A stretch of DNA of 64,000 nucleotides from Hydnum rufescens UP504 (GCA_014904985.1 MU128966.1:161094-225093); one strand, 5' to 3'; numbered from the stretch's first letter, positions 20,836 to 33,087 are shown. Numbers and translations: made by a program. The notes: generated from the letters alone by a model not told the origin.

Positions 20836-22800
20836 ACTATAGAAGAAGGATTGGGAGCTCCAATGACTGTCAAATCAAACTCTCGTTCAGCCAGTGTGTA
20901 GATGGGAGACTGTATTTCTGTTTTTATTCAATGCCCTGGTTCACTCTGATGGTTCATCACTCTCTAACAAGTTGTGTATGGAATTAAGTGATGGTAAGGT
21001 GATCGTATGGACTAGCTATAGTCAATCATATATCATGGGATGCTTGTGAAAGGCTTATACATGTTGTATTGAACTGTTTATTGCTATTTGTGTCTACCTA
21101 TTTGTGTCCTCCTGGTCAAAATGCAGATTCTAAAGAGGGTTCTGGACTAATTTAAGCTTCATTCAGTGTGTCAATGTGTTTCTTTCTTCTTCTGACTTGA
21201 CTCTGTTATTACTCACCTTTCCTTGGATGTCCAGCAACTCTAACCTTAGGTCCTGCAACTATCCTTGGCTTAGTATTTCATGTAGAGGGCTTCCAGTGAC
21301 TTAGTCTTAACAACCTTTGTATATGACTTAGCTCCAGATAGCTCCAGATCAGTACTTTCTTCAGATGCAAGCAGATTTGTAGACAGTAGTATATTCCAGT
21401 AGTGAGAAGATGGGGGGATACAGCAAAATCTACCAGCTTTTATACCTTTCTGAAGGTGGCTGTGTTTAAACAATATGACTCATTCCTAGGTCAGTCATAT
21501 GTGAGAACAATAGGGTTGTCAAGGAAGGTGAGTCATTCATAAGGTGGTTGCATATGATAGGTGAGTCATTCATAAACAGAACAAAAGGGTTGCTAAGAAG
21601 GTGTTATCTTTCATAAAGTGGTTGCAAGGAAGCTGAGTCATTCATAAACAGAACAAAAGGGTTGTCAAGGAGGTCTTATCTTTCTTATCTGTGGGGTTCT
21701 AGAAGTTATTTGTGGCAATGGGAGATGAAATCAAAGGATATTTCCAAGTTCTTGGAGATTAATTTGTTTGTAGTCCAGTGGTTAAGATGTTTTTGTTGCT
21801 GGTTGATAATGGGGACAAGTGCATGTGTTGGGATTCAATGCAGAAACAACAGTTTGCATCCGTAATAGACATTCTTGGTATCATTCAATGCAGATTTCTA
21901 ACAGCTTTCTGGGCACAGTGGTTCCGAGCAGATCCAGTGTAAACTGACAGAGAAATTCATTTTTTACTGATGGGTGTTGATTCTGATAGTAATATCGTTC
22001 TGCAGAGTTCAGTTTTGATCTGTTCTTCACACGCTCAGTACCGTTGGATGCAGATTTTTTATATCTTCCCAGGCGCAGTTGTTCCAAGAGGATTGAATGC
22101 AAACTGACAGAGAAATTCATTTTTTTTTACTGAAAATCCCAGATTTTGACAGTAATATTGGTCTGGAGAGTGCATTTTTGGTCCGTTCAACTTGTGTTTG
22201 GTACCATTCAAAAGGTGTGAATCGTGGCTTTCCGAGAGTTATATGGGCGTACTTCTCCAATCAAAACTGATGGAGTAATCAAACAAACTCTGTTTTCATG
22301 CAAAGCCGTAATTAATTTCATAATAGGTCACATGATCATTCCAATGGCTGGGATCAATGGATATTTGCATTTTCTGATACTGGATGTTTTTATCTTCCAC
22401 AACACACATCCTCCAGAACTCCCTTGTATATATAGGCCATCCCACCCAACATCACCACATCCCATAAGCAGTCCTAACCAAATAGGGAATAGGGGAAAAT
22501 AACAAATCTCTCAATCACACAAATCCAATACCTGTCACATCTCAACACTTATACAGCTCACTAGACTGTCACTGCAATCATGTCCTACTTGGTTCACCAG
22601 CCTAACTTGGGAGCACTCAATGTCAGATGTAGTCATGGGTTCCTCCTGCATTCCACACCCTAACTTGCAATGACCCACACAATGTCACACCTAGTGATGG
22701 CATCCTTTTCAGCTAGAGAAGTCCTCACTGGGGACTATCATCATTCAGCTATCACAGCTCAAAACCCAGCCAACACAGAGGCACATATGCCATCCCTGGC
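20836..22800. other. Gene-free decayed DNA with small duplications
   Basis: No convincing gene. At 21490-21690 blocks with GAGTCATTCATAAACAGAAC and AAAGGGTTG repeat. At about 21885-22215 a unit of about 165 bp is present twice (both contain AAACTGACAGAGAAATTCAT). A TATA-like stretch with the motif ACCAAATAGGGAATAGGGG at 22475 recurs near 37593 and 38568, probably a shared piece of a repeat family. Confidence 0.5.
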
Positions 22801-22807
22801 TTCAGCA

Positions 22808-23405
22808 GTTTGTTCATACTCACTTTCATGAGCACAGAAATCTTTTCAAGCCATGATACCCCCTGGTGGTACTGCAAGCTCATCATTTCAACACTCAGTC
22901 AGCCCCAGATCCACTTGGAAGCACCCCAGAGCATCAGGAGCTACTTGTAATTAGTCCTCAACATGAGGCTGCTGCTCTGAAGTACATTATTAACAATCAA
23001 CTTGAAACACAACATGAACAGATACACCCTGAGCACTTTTTCAATGATGGCAAGTGAGCATCACCTCCAATAGTATATGATCAAAGTATCATACTGTCCT
23101 CAAGCAGTTGGCTGTCTGTACATCAGAGGTCCTCACACTGCTGAACATGAGTATCAGTGGAAAAGTGTCCAGTTTCATCAATCATGCAAAGTGAGCTGAG
23201 GGCCTAGGTCTTCTCTTTGTCTTTCAACTTCATCCTCATCACTAATTAGAAGTAGCTCCTGGACCTCTGGTGCCCTCAGGAGTCGGTCTGCCATCAGTGA
23301 GTGTTCAAATGATCAGCTTCCAGTACCATGAGGCACTATCATGCCTACCACAAGGGGCTATCATGCCTTCAAAACATTTCTGCCCTCATCAAACTTCACA
23401 CATTC
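22808..23405. mobile_element. Foldback element, copy A
   Basis: The two ends are long imperfect inverted repeats. The left end reads CATACTCACTTTCATGAG...GAAATCTTTTCAAG; the right end is the complement of a GATGAGGGCAGAAATGTTTTG-type sequence. The inner parts (CAGCCCCAGATCCACTT against the complement near 23270) are also inverted. The whole is similar to 32345-32955. No coding capacity is seen. Confidence 0.65.
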
Positions 23406-23599
23406 TATCCACTCCCCTTTCAACTTTCCCCCATCCACCCAGTCAAACACATCTCTCCCATTCACTCCCCCTCCAACTTTTCACCATTTACCCACAACCT
23501 CCTTGGTCTATTTCCCCAATTTCCTATACAGTCCACACAATCACATCTTCAAGCCCACCCAATTCCCCTTACTCATACTCATTTCTCCCCCTTGTCTCC

Positions 23600-25500
23600 C
23601 TTCAACCCACCTTGTGTATCTAACCACTCTACCTCACCACTCAACATCCAAATCACAACAATTTCTCTTTTTCTTACCCTAAATTTCTACAACCCCAACA
23701 TATCCATCCATCACACATCATCATTATCTCATAAATTCATAAATTATTATTAGCTATACACCCAAACCCACAAACATCACTCTAGCCATTTTCTCCCAAT
23801 GTTCAGAACAAAACAAGAGCAAGTCAAACAACACAGTCTAGACTTAGTCTTAAGTAAACAAAAACAAACTCCTTCTTATTACTCACATACACATAACAAT
23901 CAAGGCCTGGATATAGAGTGTGTGTGGACAGTTTGGATCAAAGAGATCAAAGAGATCAAAGCTTGAAAGCTTCCTCAATAAGCACTAAAGCATGAGAAGC
24001 CTGTCAAGTCAATCAACAACTTAGGTAACACCTGTTACAGCTTACTGATCACCTTAAATCCTCTCCAAGTGTACTCAACATCTTCCTCTGAATAACCTGT
24101 CCTACACTTATTTATCCTAGCCTTAAGCTATTGAGGCCTTGGTCTTCCAATACTTGTCAACTCACATTTCTCCTTTTCTACTCTAGAACTTAGTCTAGTG
24201 TCACTAAGGTGATCTGCATGTCTGAGCAATAGAGACACTCCTGGGGGCTACCTCTCAATTTCTTGTTGTTCTACCTAAGATTCCCCCTCTTTTTATGCAT
24301 GTCAGAGAGCCCTTATTACAAAGCACTCCCTTGTCTAGTTATAGAACAATCCCAAATCATCCTTTTGTTCTATCCTAAAAATATCCTATCACTCATATCC
24401 CCTATTGTTCCTAAATGAACTTATTGTTCTACCCTAAAAATATCCTATCACTCACACATTCTAGAACCACACAGCCCATGTTCTAGAAGAGTGTAGCACA
24501 GCAATGGTTCTAGAAGGGCAGAGTCCATGTTCTAGAAGAGCACAGCATCTCCTAATGCTGTCCCTATCATGCCTTTATGAGGTCCAATTTAGGGTAGCTA
24601 TGGCCCTTAATGTTTCCTTCAATATTCACTCCCATTTATGGATCAAAAGGACTTCTTAAGTCATCAGACTAGCCTTTCCTGGCTACCTAATTACACATCT
24701 AGGTCACCTGGCTTTACTAGTGTGGCTGCCTGGTAAGACTTAGAGCTGAAATAGCCTAAATTGCATTTCTTTGACCCAGATATGCTTGTACTTCTACAAT
24801 CACCAGGTTGCATTGGGCCTAAATGTCTCAAGGTCTCCTGACTAATATTGTCCTTCCACAAGCTCAGTATGGCAACTATGCTTCATGATGGTTGGGGACT
24901 ACAGTTAGGGGATTGCCTTGGCTTGGCCTTGGCAGTTGTGGGTTTGGCAGGTTTAGGGCTTGGAGCTTGAGGGTTGGGGGGTTAGGGTTAGGGTTGGGGC
25001 TTGGACTTGGCAGTTCTGGGTGTTAGAGATTATCTATTCACAGTCACATGCCCTTAGCCCCATCCAGTCACATGTCCTCAGTCCCACCCAGTCACATGCC
25101 CCCAGTCCCATCCAGTCACATGTCCTCAGTCCCATTTAGTCACATGTCTTTATCCCCATTTAGTCACATGTCCTCAGTCCCATCCAGTCACATGTCCTTA
25201 TCCCCATTTAGTCACATGTCCTCAGCCCCATCCAGTCACATGTCCTCATTCTGGAACTCTTCTTGACATGTGACTTTATAATCTTAGTCTCTATTATGTA
25301 ATCACATTATGTAATCTAGTTATGTAATCCAGGGCCTGAGCCCTGTGCCCCCCCAGGCTCAGGTCTGAGCTTTGCATCCCTTCAGGCTCAGGGTCTGGGG
25401 GCCTCCCCCTCATCTGAACACCACTCTCTATACAAAGCCCCCCTCACTCCCTTCTATAGAGAGGGGATGTGTTATAAAAATCTTGCATCAATGCAGTGAC
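23600..25500 (+). repeat. Segment duplicated at 31805-32340
   Basis: Three blocks here reappear in the same order and strand, with deletions, at 31805-32340. They are about 150 bp ending CTCATAAATTCATAAATTAT, about 140 bp with GTTGCATTGGGCCTAAATG, and the stretch with TATAGAGAGGGGATGTG and TTATAAAAATCTTGCATCAA. The longer copy contains the 24-bp array at 25040. The TATAAAA box and strict collinearity suggest an LTR-like or other mobile unit, but I cannot define its ends. Confidence 0.7.
25040..25257. repeat. 24-bp tandem array
   Basis: About nine units near AGTCACATGTCCTCAGTCCC plus four bases. It is shorter or absent in the paralogous segment at 32110-32140, so it expanded after the duplication. 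Confidence 0.85.
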
Positions 25501-25734
25501 AGGAGTTAGTCAAAACTCACTTTCACAGTATCCCTCCAGAACATTGTCCATGTCCTCTGTAGGGTCCACCATCACTCACTTGGATGAGGGCAGAAATCTC
25601 TTGAAGGCATCATACCCCTCATCTTTGCAGTATCCCTCCAGAACATCATCCATGTCCTCTGTAGGGTCCACCATCAGAGCTTCCCACACCCCTCACTCCC
25701 TTCTATAGAGAGGGGATCTTGCATCAATGCAGTG

Positions 25735-25960
25735 AAATAGTGAATGAGACTATGGACACCTCATCTTCACAACACCCCTCCAGAACATTACTCAATGAGA
25801 CTATGGAGGCCTCATCTTCACAACACCCCTCCAGAACATTACTCAATGAGACTATGGAGGCCTCATCTTCACAACATCCCTCCAGAACATTAGTCAATGA
25901 GACTATGGACACCTCATCTTCACAATATCCCTCCAGAACATTGTCCATGTCCTCTGTAGG
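25735..25960. repeat. 51-bp tandem repeat within the decayed gene copy
   Basis: Four units with a 51-bp period start at 25744, 25795, 25846 and 25897 (ATGAGACTATGGA...CCTCCAGAACATTA). They derive from the exon that reads DVLNGFWEDEPFSVDD in the intact gene. In the decayed copy this reads NVLEGCCEDEASIVS repeated. The 17-codon period kept the frame. Confidence 0.85.
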
Positions 25961-26539
25961 GTCCACCATCAGAGCTTCCCACACCAAATCAATAACACCT
26001 AGCATCAAAATCAAACTCACATATCTTCCAACCCTAGATAAGAAGAAAAGAAACACAATCAACTCCTTCCAACAACTGTTTTATCTTCACAACCCATCTC
26101 TTCAAATCAATTCAACCCCTTCTCACCAGGGATTCCCTCCACATCTAATCAAATCCATCTCAGAAACAGCAATCCTTTATAGAAAAACCACTTTACCCAA
26201 CATATAACTATCTCTTCATCCCTTTTGAGTGTAGCAAGCATTCACATCATCCAAATCCCTTGTCATCAAACTCCCCCATCTTCCCTTCAAATTCAGCAAA
26301 TCACCCAAAAACTCACCCCAGCATTCTTCAACAAATCACCTAGCCTTTCCAAATCATCCTTTTTCTACAGGTCTGGTCCTTGAGCACAAAACACAGTAGT
26401 ATTGCTAATCTTTTTCTCAAAACATTCTCCCCACACCTCATGTGCCACAACCCATCCCTAGCTTTCTCAATCACCCCAGCCCAGAGCTCATCCAACCAGT
26501 TAGACTCCCCATGGCAGAGACATGGGCCACTCCTCCATG

Positions 26540-27186
26540 TGTCAGGGCCACGCTGCGACAAGAGCACCAAACAAATATAGACACAGATAAGTCCGACTAG
26601 GTCCGGCGTAAGTCCGGCTCAGTCCGAAGGAATCTGGGCAAGGCTGAGATAAGAGGAGCGGAGGAGAACAGAGGAGAGCTCCAGCAGCCCGGAAGGGTCT
26701 AGGCAGAGGTGAGTATGACGGTCCTTAAGCTCGAGGAGTCAGCTGGACCACACTCGGAACTGTAGTCCAGGGTAATAGCGGAAATCCTGAGTTTTCATAG
26801 AAGACATAAGGAAGTACAAGGACAAACCTGTAGTCTGGGGTAATAGCGGAAATCCTGAGAGACCAAAGCTGAGGCCTCTGGACTTCGCCCCCGGACTACT
26901 TATACAGGACAGCTATACTACAAGGGGAGTGATCATCAAGGGGGAGGGTGGTTACAAGGGAGGTGGAAACAGGGACAGGGGAGCGGCCAGGAACAAGGAC
27001 AGGTACTAGCGTGGGTAACTTGGAATCAAAGGAAATGAAAGAGAAATGAAACGTGACAGAACGAACTCGGAAGCAAACGGAAACAAACAGAAACAAGAAG
27101 AAATAAACTGACGGAGCCCGGAGAGCACCGGAGACAAATCGGAAGCAAACCAGAGTTATCGGAAAAGAAGCAGATGAACCCTGACA
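26540..27186. mobile_element. Solo LTR, 647 bp, with 5-bp target duplication
   Basis: Starts TGTCAGGG and ends CCCTGACA (perfect 8-bp terminal inverted repeat) and is flanked on both sides by CCATG. It is rich in CpG (for example GTCCGACTAGGTCCGGCG) while the surrounding 20 kb is nearly CpG-free, so it came in later or escaped the decay. It contains internal repeats with GGGTAATAGCGGAAATCCTG. No open frame of note, as expected for an LTR. Confidence 0.9.
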
Positions 27187-27489
27187 CCATGTGTCTTCTT
27201 AATGCACACAAGTTGATCCTCACCCAGCATTGTTCTTGCCACAACAGTATGTCATCTGGAAGATCTCTTGAAACACTCTGCACAAGTGACATTTAGGGAA
27301 ATCACATTGGCTGACCATGCCATTCACAGAACACAACAATACAAATGGTGGTTCAAAGGAAAGCCCAGCATGATCTGGAAGATCTCTTGAAGTGACATTT
27401 AGGGAAATCACATTGGCTGACCATGCCATTCACAGAACACAATGATATGAATGGTGGTTCAAAGGAAAGCCCAGCATGAGGCTCTGAGA

Positions 27490-29690
27490 ATATCACTCTG
27501 CATTCAATGGGTTGTGATGTCCCATGTTGACCTCAGCATCCCAGGTTTTTGTGGCATGTCAGTAGTCACAATTTATCAACTGATCAAGTATCCCTGGGTA
27601 CAGTTGGGGTGTAGGAGCCTGGCCACATCTAGTAGTATGTCTTGCTATATTACATAGCCAGCTCTTAGAGTGACTGATGCAGCTGGCTGACAATGCTGTT
27701 TGCTTACATAATCCACTTGCTTACATAATCCCACCTGCTTATGTAATCCTACTCACTTAGGTAATCATACTGCCTTATGTAATCCTACTTGCTTATGTAA
27801 TTCTCTTCCCTTGTGTAATCATCCTCAATTATCTAATCCTCTTGTCTCATCTAATCATCCTCACTTATGTAGTTCTATATATCAACACATCCTATCCAAA
27901 AAAAACTCCAACCTTGCCATACCAGGGGCATCCATCATCACATAACCAACCACACCAGTATTACACCTAATACATGTGGGGGGGTTTGAGGAAAACCCTC
28001 AATCTTCTGTCTTCTCATTAACCAGCATGTCCTCCTACTTTCACAAATACTGTGTACACATCAGAATTCCCTCACCCTTGCAGTCCTACTCTGTCTATCA
28101 ATTTAACTCTTCATTCCTCATCCCATTATGGAGACTGATCTCAATTAAGGGTACATTACACCTATCATCTAGATCATAGTGTTTTAAATTCATAATACCA
28201 ACTCCTCACCAACTTCCCCCATCCCACTCCTATCTCCATCTCATCAACCCAAATCAGGTCCACTTTCATCCCAAGTTTTCACACCTCAGCTGTTGTCTCA
28301 AGGGACAAGGCAGGTGGTCCAAAATGATCCAATAAGACCAGCCTTAATTATGATGTCCTGTCAGCCTTCCAACCCTCCTTTGCTTCTGCTGTCACAGCTC
28401 TTGTCAAACCTGGCATAGCCACACAATTTCCTTCCCCAGAGACAGCTTTTCTCACATCTGCCACAGCCACACAATTTCCTTCCTGTTCAATGCCTCTCAT
28501 CCCTCCATGCACAGCCACAACTTTCACTCCCTAAATCTCCCCTTTTCCAATGGGTCTCATTTACCTCTACCTCATCCTCTTCCTGCCCCCTGTAACTACC
28601 TCTAGTTTAGTAATCACTCCCCCATAGTGTAGCAACTAGCTATAAGCAGTCCAGAAGCAATTCCCTTTTGTCTCACAATTTCCACCACAACTCTGCACAA
28701 CAGGTTAGCTTCTTCATGTACACAACAGTAACTTCTTCTTTATCACTACAGCACCTGACATCCCACATTCAAACCCTCATTCCACCACAATTTTCAGTTA
28801 GAGTATTTCCAAAAAAAAAAAAATTGAGCCCTAATGCAAAGTACTTTGCACCAACCTCATTTACAGCACATTCAAGACTCAAACCTTCACTCTTATCAAC
28901 TGTCATAGCATAGGCCAAAGTCAAAGAGAATTCAAGTCAAAAGCAAGTGCTGTTTCCTTATCCATATGATACCATCATTGTGGTTTGAGCATTTAAATCC
29001 ATCCCATTCTTCATCTAGTGGTCCTAGTAAACATAAGTTATGGATCAACTCCATTAGCATAAAACTAAATCATACACCAGTATATCCTCAAAAGTGAATG
29101 AGAATCCCAGCAGGAAGATCATCTTTAGGGTCACTTGGCGGACAAAGTATGATCTTTTCCACCTTTTGCTCCCAGCAATTCAAGGGTGGCCACCACTCAG
29201 AAGAAAGCACTGCCAGAGACAGTAAGTCCACAAGTCTGTGAAGAGCCTTCTTCCAGCCTTCTGAAGTACTCCAAGTACTGCAAGATTAATCATATAAGCA
29301 GCTGTATATAGTCACATCACATAAATGTCCATATACAGTCATATTACATAATCAACCATATATGGTAGTATTATGGTACTATTGCATAATTAGCAGCACT
29401 GTGTAGAGAACCTTGATACATATGTGCCTCTGAGGCTCAGTCTCAAGTCTACTTCCTGCTTGCCTTCACAAGGCTTGTCACACCAGACTTGCCACAAGCC
29501 CCTCCCTTGCTTCCAGTACAACAACCTTGGAATGTCAACCAACCAATTTGCTTCTGGTGTGATGGCTCTTGTCCCACCTGACACAGCCACACATTTTGCT
29601 TCCAGAGTGACTGCTTTCATCACACCCTCCACAACCAGCCCCAATCCCCACAGCCACAACCTTCACCAGCCAACCTCCTGCTCACAGCAT
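27490..29690. other. Gene-free decayed DNA
   Basis: No gene is supported. At about 27690-27870 a degenerate repeat of about 20 bp (CTTGCTTATGTAATCCTA-like) occurs about eight times. Similar short units appear near 30820-30890. Blocks near 28380-28480 and 29440-29640 share wording such as TTGCTTCC and CACAGCCACA and may be old copies of one repeat. Confidence 0.5.
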
Positions 29691-30760
29691 GCCTGACATG
29701 TGCAATGTTTGATTGCTATGTCTAATTTTTTTCTCAAAACATTCTCCCCACAGGTCATGTGGGAAAAACCATCCCACACTTTCTGAATCATCCCAGCCCA
29801 GAACTCATGGATCCAGTTAGACTCCAAGTGCAAACAACCTTCACTACCTTAACTTAGAGTCCCACTATTGACAAACAAGTCCTGCACCATATGAAATGGA
29901 TAATGGCAAGCTGCAGCAGATGATCAATAGCACCCCAGAGGGATGAATTATTGACCATGTTCATGACTGGCTTCTGCTTAGATCTGTATGAAATCACTGT
30001 AGGAATCTATCTTTCTGGAAACACAGAACCCTCATTGACTTTAAGAGCCAATGGTGATGCCCATAATTGTTCTTGATCATTTTGACCATGGCAGATAATA
30101 TTGAAAGAATTGATCCAAATTTTGAACACAGATGGCAATTGACTTTTCAACTCTAGCTAAGATTAGGCCAATAAGTGAAGAATGAAGCATAGGGGTCACC
30201 CCTTCAATAGACAATACTCTCCTTCTCTTTGATGCACAACATCTGCTGGATGCATTTGTGCATTATATTTGGTCTCAAGGCAGTTTTTGATGACATGTTA
30301 GAGAGCTTCTTGGCCATAGATTGGAAAGCAAATTCATCAGCCTCCACCACAATGGCCACTAGAGGAAATGTTCCCTCAATGGTATTTTTGCCCTCATGAA
30401 AATCATTTGATCTCAGGTCCAGAACCCATTGGAGAGACATGGGCTTCTGCTAGATGTGTCTTCTTAATTCACACAAGTGGAGAATCATGGTCCTCACCAT
30501 GCATTGTTCTTGCCACAACAATATGTCATCAGTGGAGATGGAAGATGTGTTGAAAGACTGTGCACAAGTGACATGGAGGGAAATGACATGGGCTGATCAT
30601 AGCATTCACAGAAGACAAAGGAAGCCCAGGATGAGGCAGTGAGATGTCACTCTGCATTTGATGGGTTGTGATGTGGCATGTTGAACTCAAGATGCCAGGT
30701 TTTGGTGGCATGTCAGTAGTGAAAATTTATCAACTGATCAAGTATCCCTGGTACAGGAGG
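29690..30760 (-). pseudogene. Decayed copy 2 of the ParB-like gene
   Basis: Collinear with about 49090-50180 of the intact gene. The minus-strand peptide at 30440-30204 reads SLQWVLDLRSNDFHEGKN and then PLVAIVVEADEFAFQSM, against SIPWVLELASNHFDEGRN and PLVILAAEGDEFALDS. The GQHR segment is lost. CpG is replaced by TpG/CpA. Copy 1 and copy 2 share many changes near 27190-27480 and 30455-30760, so one may have arisen from the other. Confidence 0.75.
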
Positions 30761-30974
30761 CTGGGCAGTAGTATTTCTTGGTATATTACATAGGTGGCTA
30801 TTAGAGCATCTGATGGAACTGGCTTACATAATGGTGCTGGCTTATGTAATGGTGCTGGATGGTGCTGGCTTATATAATTCTTCTATATGTGAATGGTCCT
30901 CAGCTAATGACAGAAGCCTTACTACATGCCTTGCTACATTCATCATGACATAAGCAACCACAAAAGGAGTATTA

Positions 30975-31648
30975 GGGTCCCTTTGGCTGCACAAAATTTG
31001 GTCCATATTTGATGTATAAATCAGTACTCTATATTTCTACTGCAAGTGTAGGGTATCTCTGAAATGTGGACTTGGTATAACTTTGCTCAAACTTCTTGGA
31101 TATATGGAAATTTCCCATGCTGGTCTGTGGTACACTACCTGTTGCCCTGGGATGCATACCCCCCCCCCCCCCAATTTGGTGGCATATGCAATGGTGTGGG
31201 GGGAGGTAGACTTTTCAATGCATTTTTTATACCATATATGGTTACTGATTCTTGCCAAGTGAGTTCAGCACACAAGTTCTGGTCAATACATCTTTCCAAA
31301 TGTGGCATATGACATAATTATTTTAAATGTACTATTTAATTAAGATTCCCATTATGGTACCTACTCCCCAATTTGGCCATCTGCAAGGAAGCAGTTCAAG
31401 CATGGGTAAACTGGGTTGGAAGTCTTGCATCAGTGTTTGGTCTAGGGTCATGCTTAAGGACTCAGTTTCTTGCCCTTGGGGTTGGGCCCTTAACTGATCA
31501 CAGAATATACATAGTATATATATTCAGTGGCACCAAACACTGACTCTAAATTTGGCTAAATATGCTCAATTTCAAGGAAATGTTGATCTAAATATTTTGT
31601 ACAGATATAGACCAAATGTAGAGAGAAACTATGCAGCCAAAGGGACCC
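30975..31648. mobile_element. PIF/Harbinger-type MITE, 674 bp
   Basis: The ends are inverted repeats GGGTCCCTTTGGCTGCA and its complement, flanked by TTA on both sides. A 3-bp TWA target duplication with a GGG-starting terminus is the signature of PIF/Harbinger and Tourist-type elements. Inner parts are also inverted (TTTGGTCCATATTT against AAATATAGACCAAA-like). No transposase frame is present, so it is non-autonomous. A poly-C run occurs at 31149-31163. Confidence 0.85.
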
Positions 31649-31804
31649 TTACATATCTAAGCACTCATGCATACACAATATGTATAGGTTCAAACCCTCA
31701 AGTTTTTGTGTTATCATTAACCAGCATGTCCTTTGACTACCATGTCCTGCTTCTTTCACAAACAATTGTACATATCAGAATTGCCTCACCTTTGGAGTCC
31801 TACT

Positions 31805-32340
31805 GTAACCACTCTACCTCACCACTCAACATCCAAATCACAACAATTTCCCTTTTTCTTACCCTAAATTTCTACAAGCCCAACATATCCATCCATTACT
31901 CATCATCATTATCTCATAAATTCATAAATTATTATTAGCTATACACCCTCCCCCACAAACATCATCAGGTTGCATTGAGCCTAAATGTCTCAGGGTCTCC
32001 TGACTAATATTGTCCTTACACAAGCCAAGTATGGCAACTATGCTTTGTGATGGTTGGGGACTATAGTTAGGGGATTGCCTTGGCTTGGCCTTGGCAGTTG
32101 TGGGTGTTAGAGATTATATTCACAGTCACATGTCCTCATTATGTAATCCAGTCCATTGGGCCTGAACCCTGGGCCCCCCCAGGCTCAGGTCTGAACTTTG
32201 CATCCCTTCAGGCTCAGGGTCTGAGAGCTTCCCCCTCATCTGAACACCACACTCTATACAAAGCCCCCCCCTCACTCCCTCTTATAGAGAGGGGATGTGT
32301 TATAAAAATCTTGCATCAATGCAGTGACATTCAGTGAGTC
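31805..32340 (+). repeat. Shorter copy of the 23600-25500 segment
   Basis: Three blocks match 23610-23760, 24795-24935 and 25330-25490 in the same order. The pieces between them, including most of the 24-bp array, are absent here. Confidence 0.7.
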
Positions 32341-32344
32341 CTGA

Positions 32345-32955
32345 GTTGGTTGATACTCACCTGGATGAGGGCAGAAATCTTTTGAAGGCATCATACCCCT
32401 TGGTGGTAGGCATCATACCCCCTGGTGGTACTGGCAGCTGATGAGTTCAACACTCACTCAGCCCCAGATGCACTTCCAAGCACCCCACAAGTCCTCCAGC
32501 TACTTCTAATTAGTCCCCAACATCAGCTTCCTGCTCTGAAGTAGATTATTCACCATCAACTGCAAACACAAAGAGAACACATAGGTCCTCAACACATTTC
32601 ACATCATTCCTGAAACTGGACAGTTTCACACTGATACTGATGTTGAGGACTGGGAGAACCTCTCATGTACAAACTCACAACTGCTTGAGCACAGTATCAT
32701 ACTTTGATCATATACTATCACAGGTGATCCTGGGGTCACATGATGCAAAATGTGCTGAGGGCCTACCTGTTCTCCTTGTGGTTCAGAGCAGCAACCTCAT
32801 CATTCCCACTAATTAGAAGCACCTTGTGGACCTCTGGGGCCCTTGCAAGTGCATCTCAGGCTGAGTGAGTCTTGAAATCATCAGCTCCCAGTACCACCAG
32901 GCAGTATCATGCCTTCAAAAGATTTCTGCCCTCATCAAAGTGAGTATCAACCAAC
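32345..32955. mobile_element. Foldback element, copy B, about 611 bp
   Basis: The ends are GTTGGTTGATACTCAC and its complement, and the inverted match continues, with mismatches, for about 265 bp per arm. Example blocks are GGGCAGAAATCTTTTGAAGGCAT and CTTCTAATTAGT. The loop is about 130 bp. Flanks read TCCTGA on both sides, a possible 6-bp target duplication. Related to 22808-23405. No coding capacity. Confidence 0.8.
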
Positions 32956-33087
32956 TCCTGAACCCACACATGGGATATCTGCCTCTGCCTTGGCAGCAGT
33001 TGCTTCATACTCACTTTCATCAGGCCAACCACCCAAGGCAGAGGCAGATATCCCATCCCTGCCTTCACAAGTTGGTCAATACTCACT
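32939..33087. repeat. Inverted repeat with perfect 24-bp inner arms
   Basis: 32970-32993 is the exact complement of 33033-33056 (ATGGGATATCTGCCTCTGCC plus TTGG). Outside it the match is imperfect out to GTGAGTAT at 32939 and ATACTCAC at 33087. It overlaps the end of foldback copy B and may be a second, rearranged end of the same family. Confidence 0.8.

Larger units (their letters stand above)
25495..27480 (-). pseudogene. Decayed copy 1 of the ParB-like gene
   Basis: The DNA matches the gene at 47099-50057, introns included. The CCACATCTAATCAAATCCAT stretch at 26137 equals 48815. ELWAGVIEKARDGL (about 26490) matches the intact QLWAGVIQEATHGL. 27190-27300 matches the region near 49915-49990 (CATTGTTCTTGCC). 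CpG sites of the intact gene appear here as TpG or CpA. The copy is broken by the solo LTR at 26540-27186, lacks the middle of the gene and has an expanded 51-bp repeat at its 5'-proximal exon end. Because the introns are kept, this was a DNA duplication and not a retrocopy. Confidence 0.75.
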
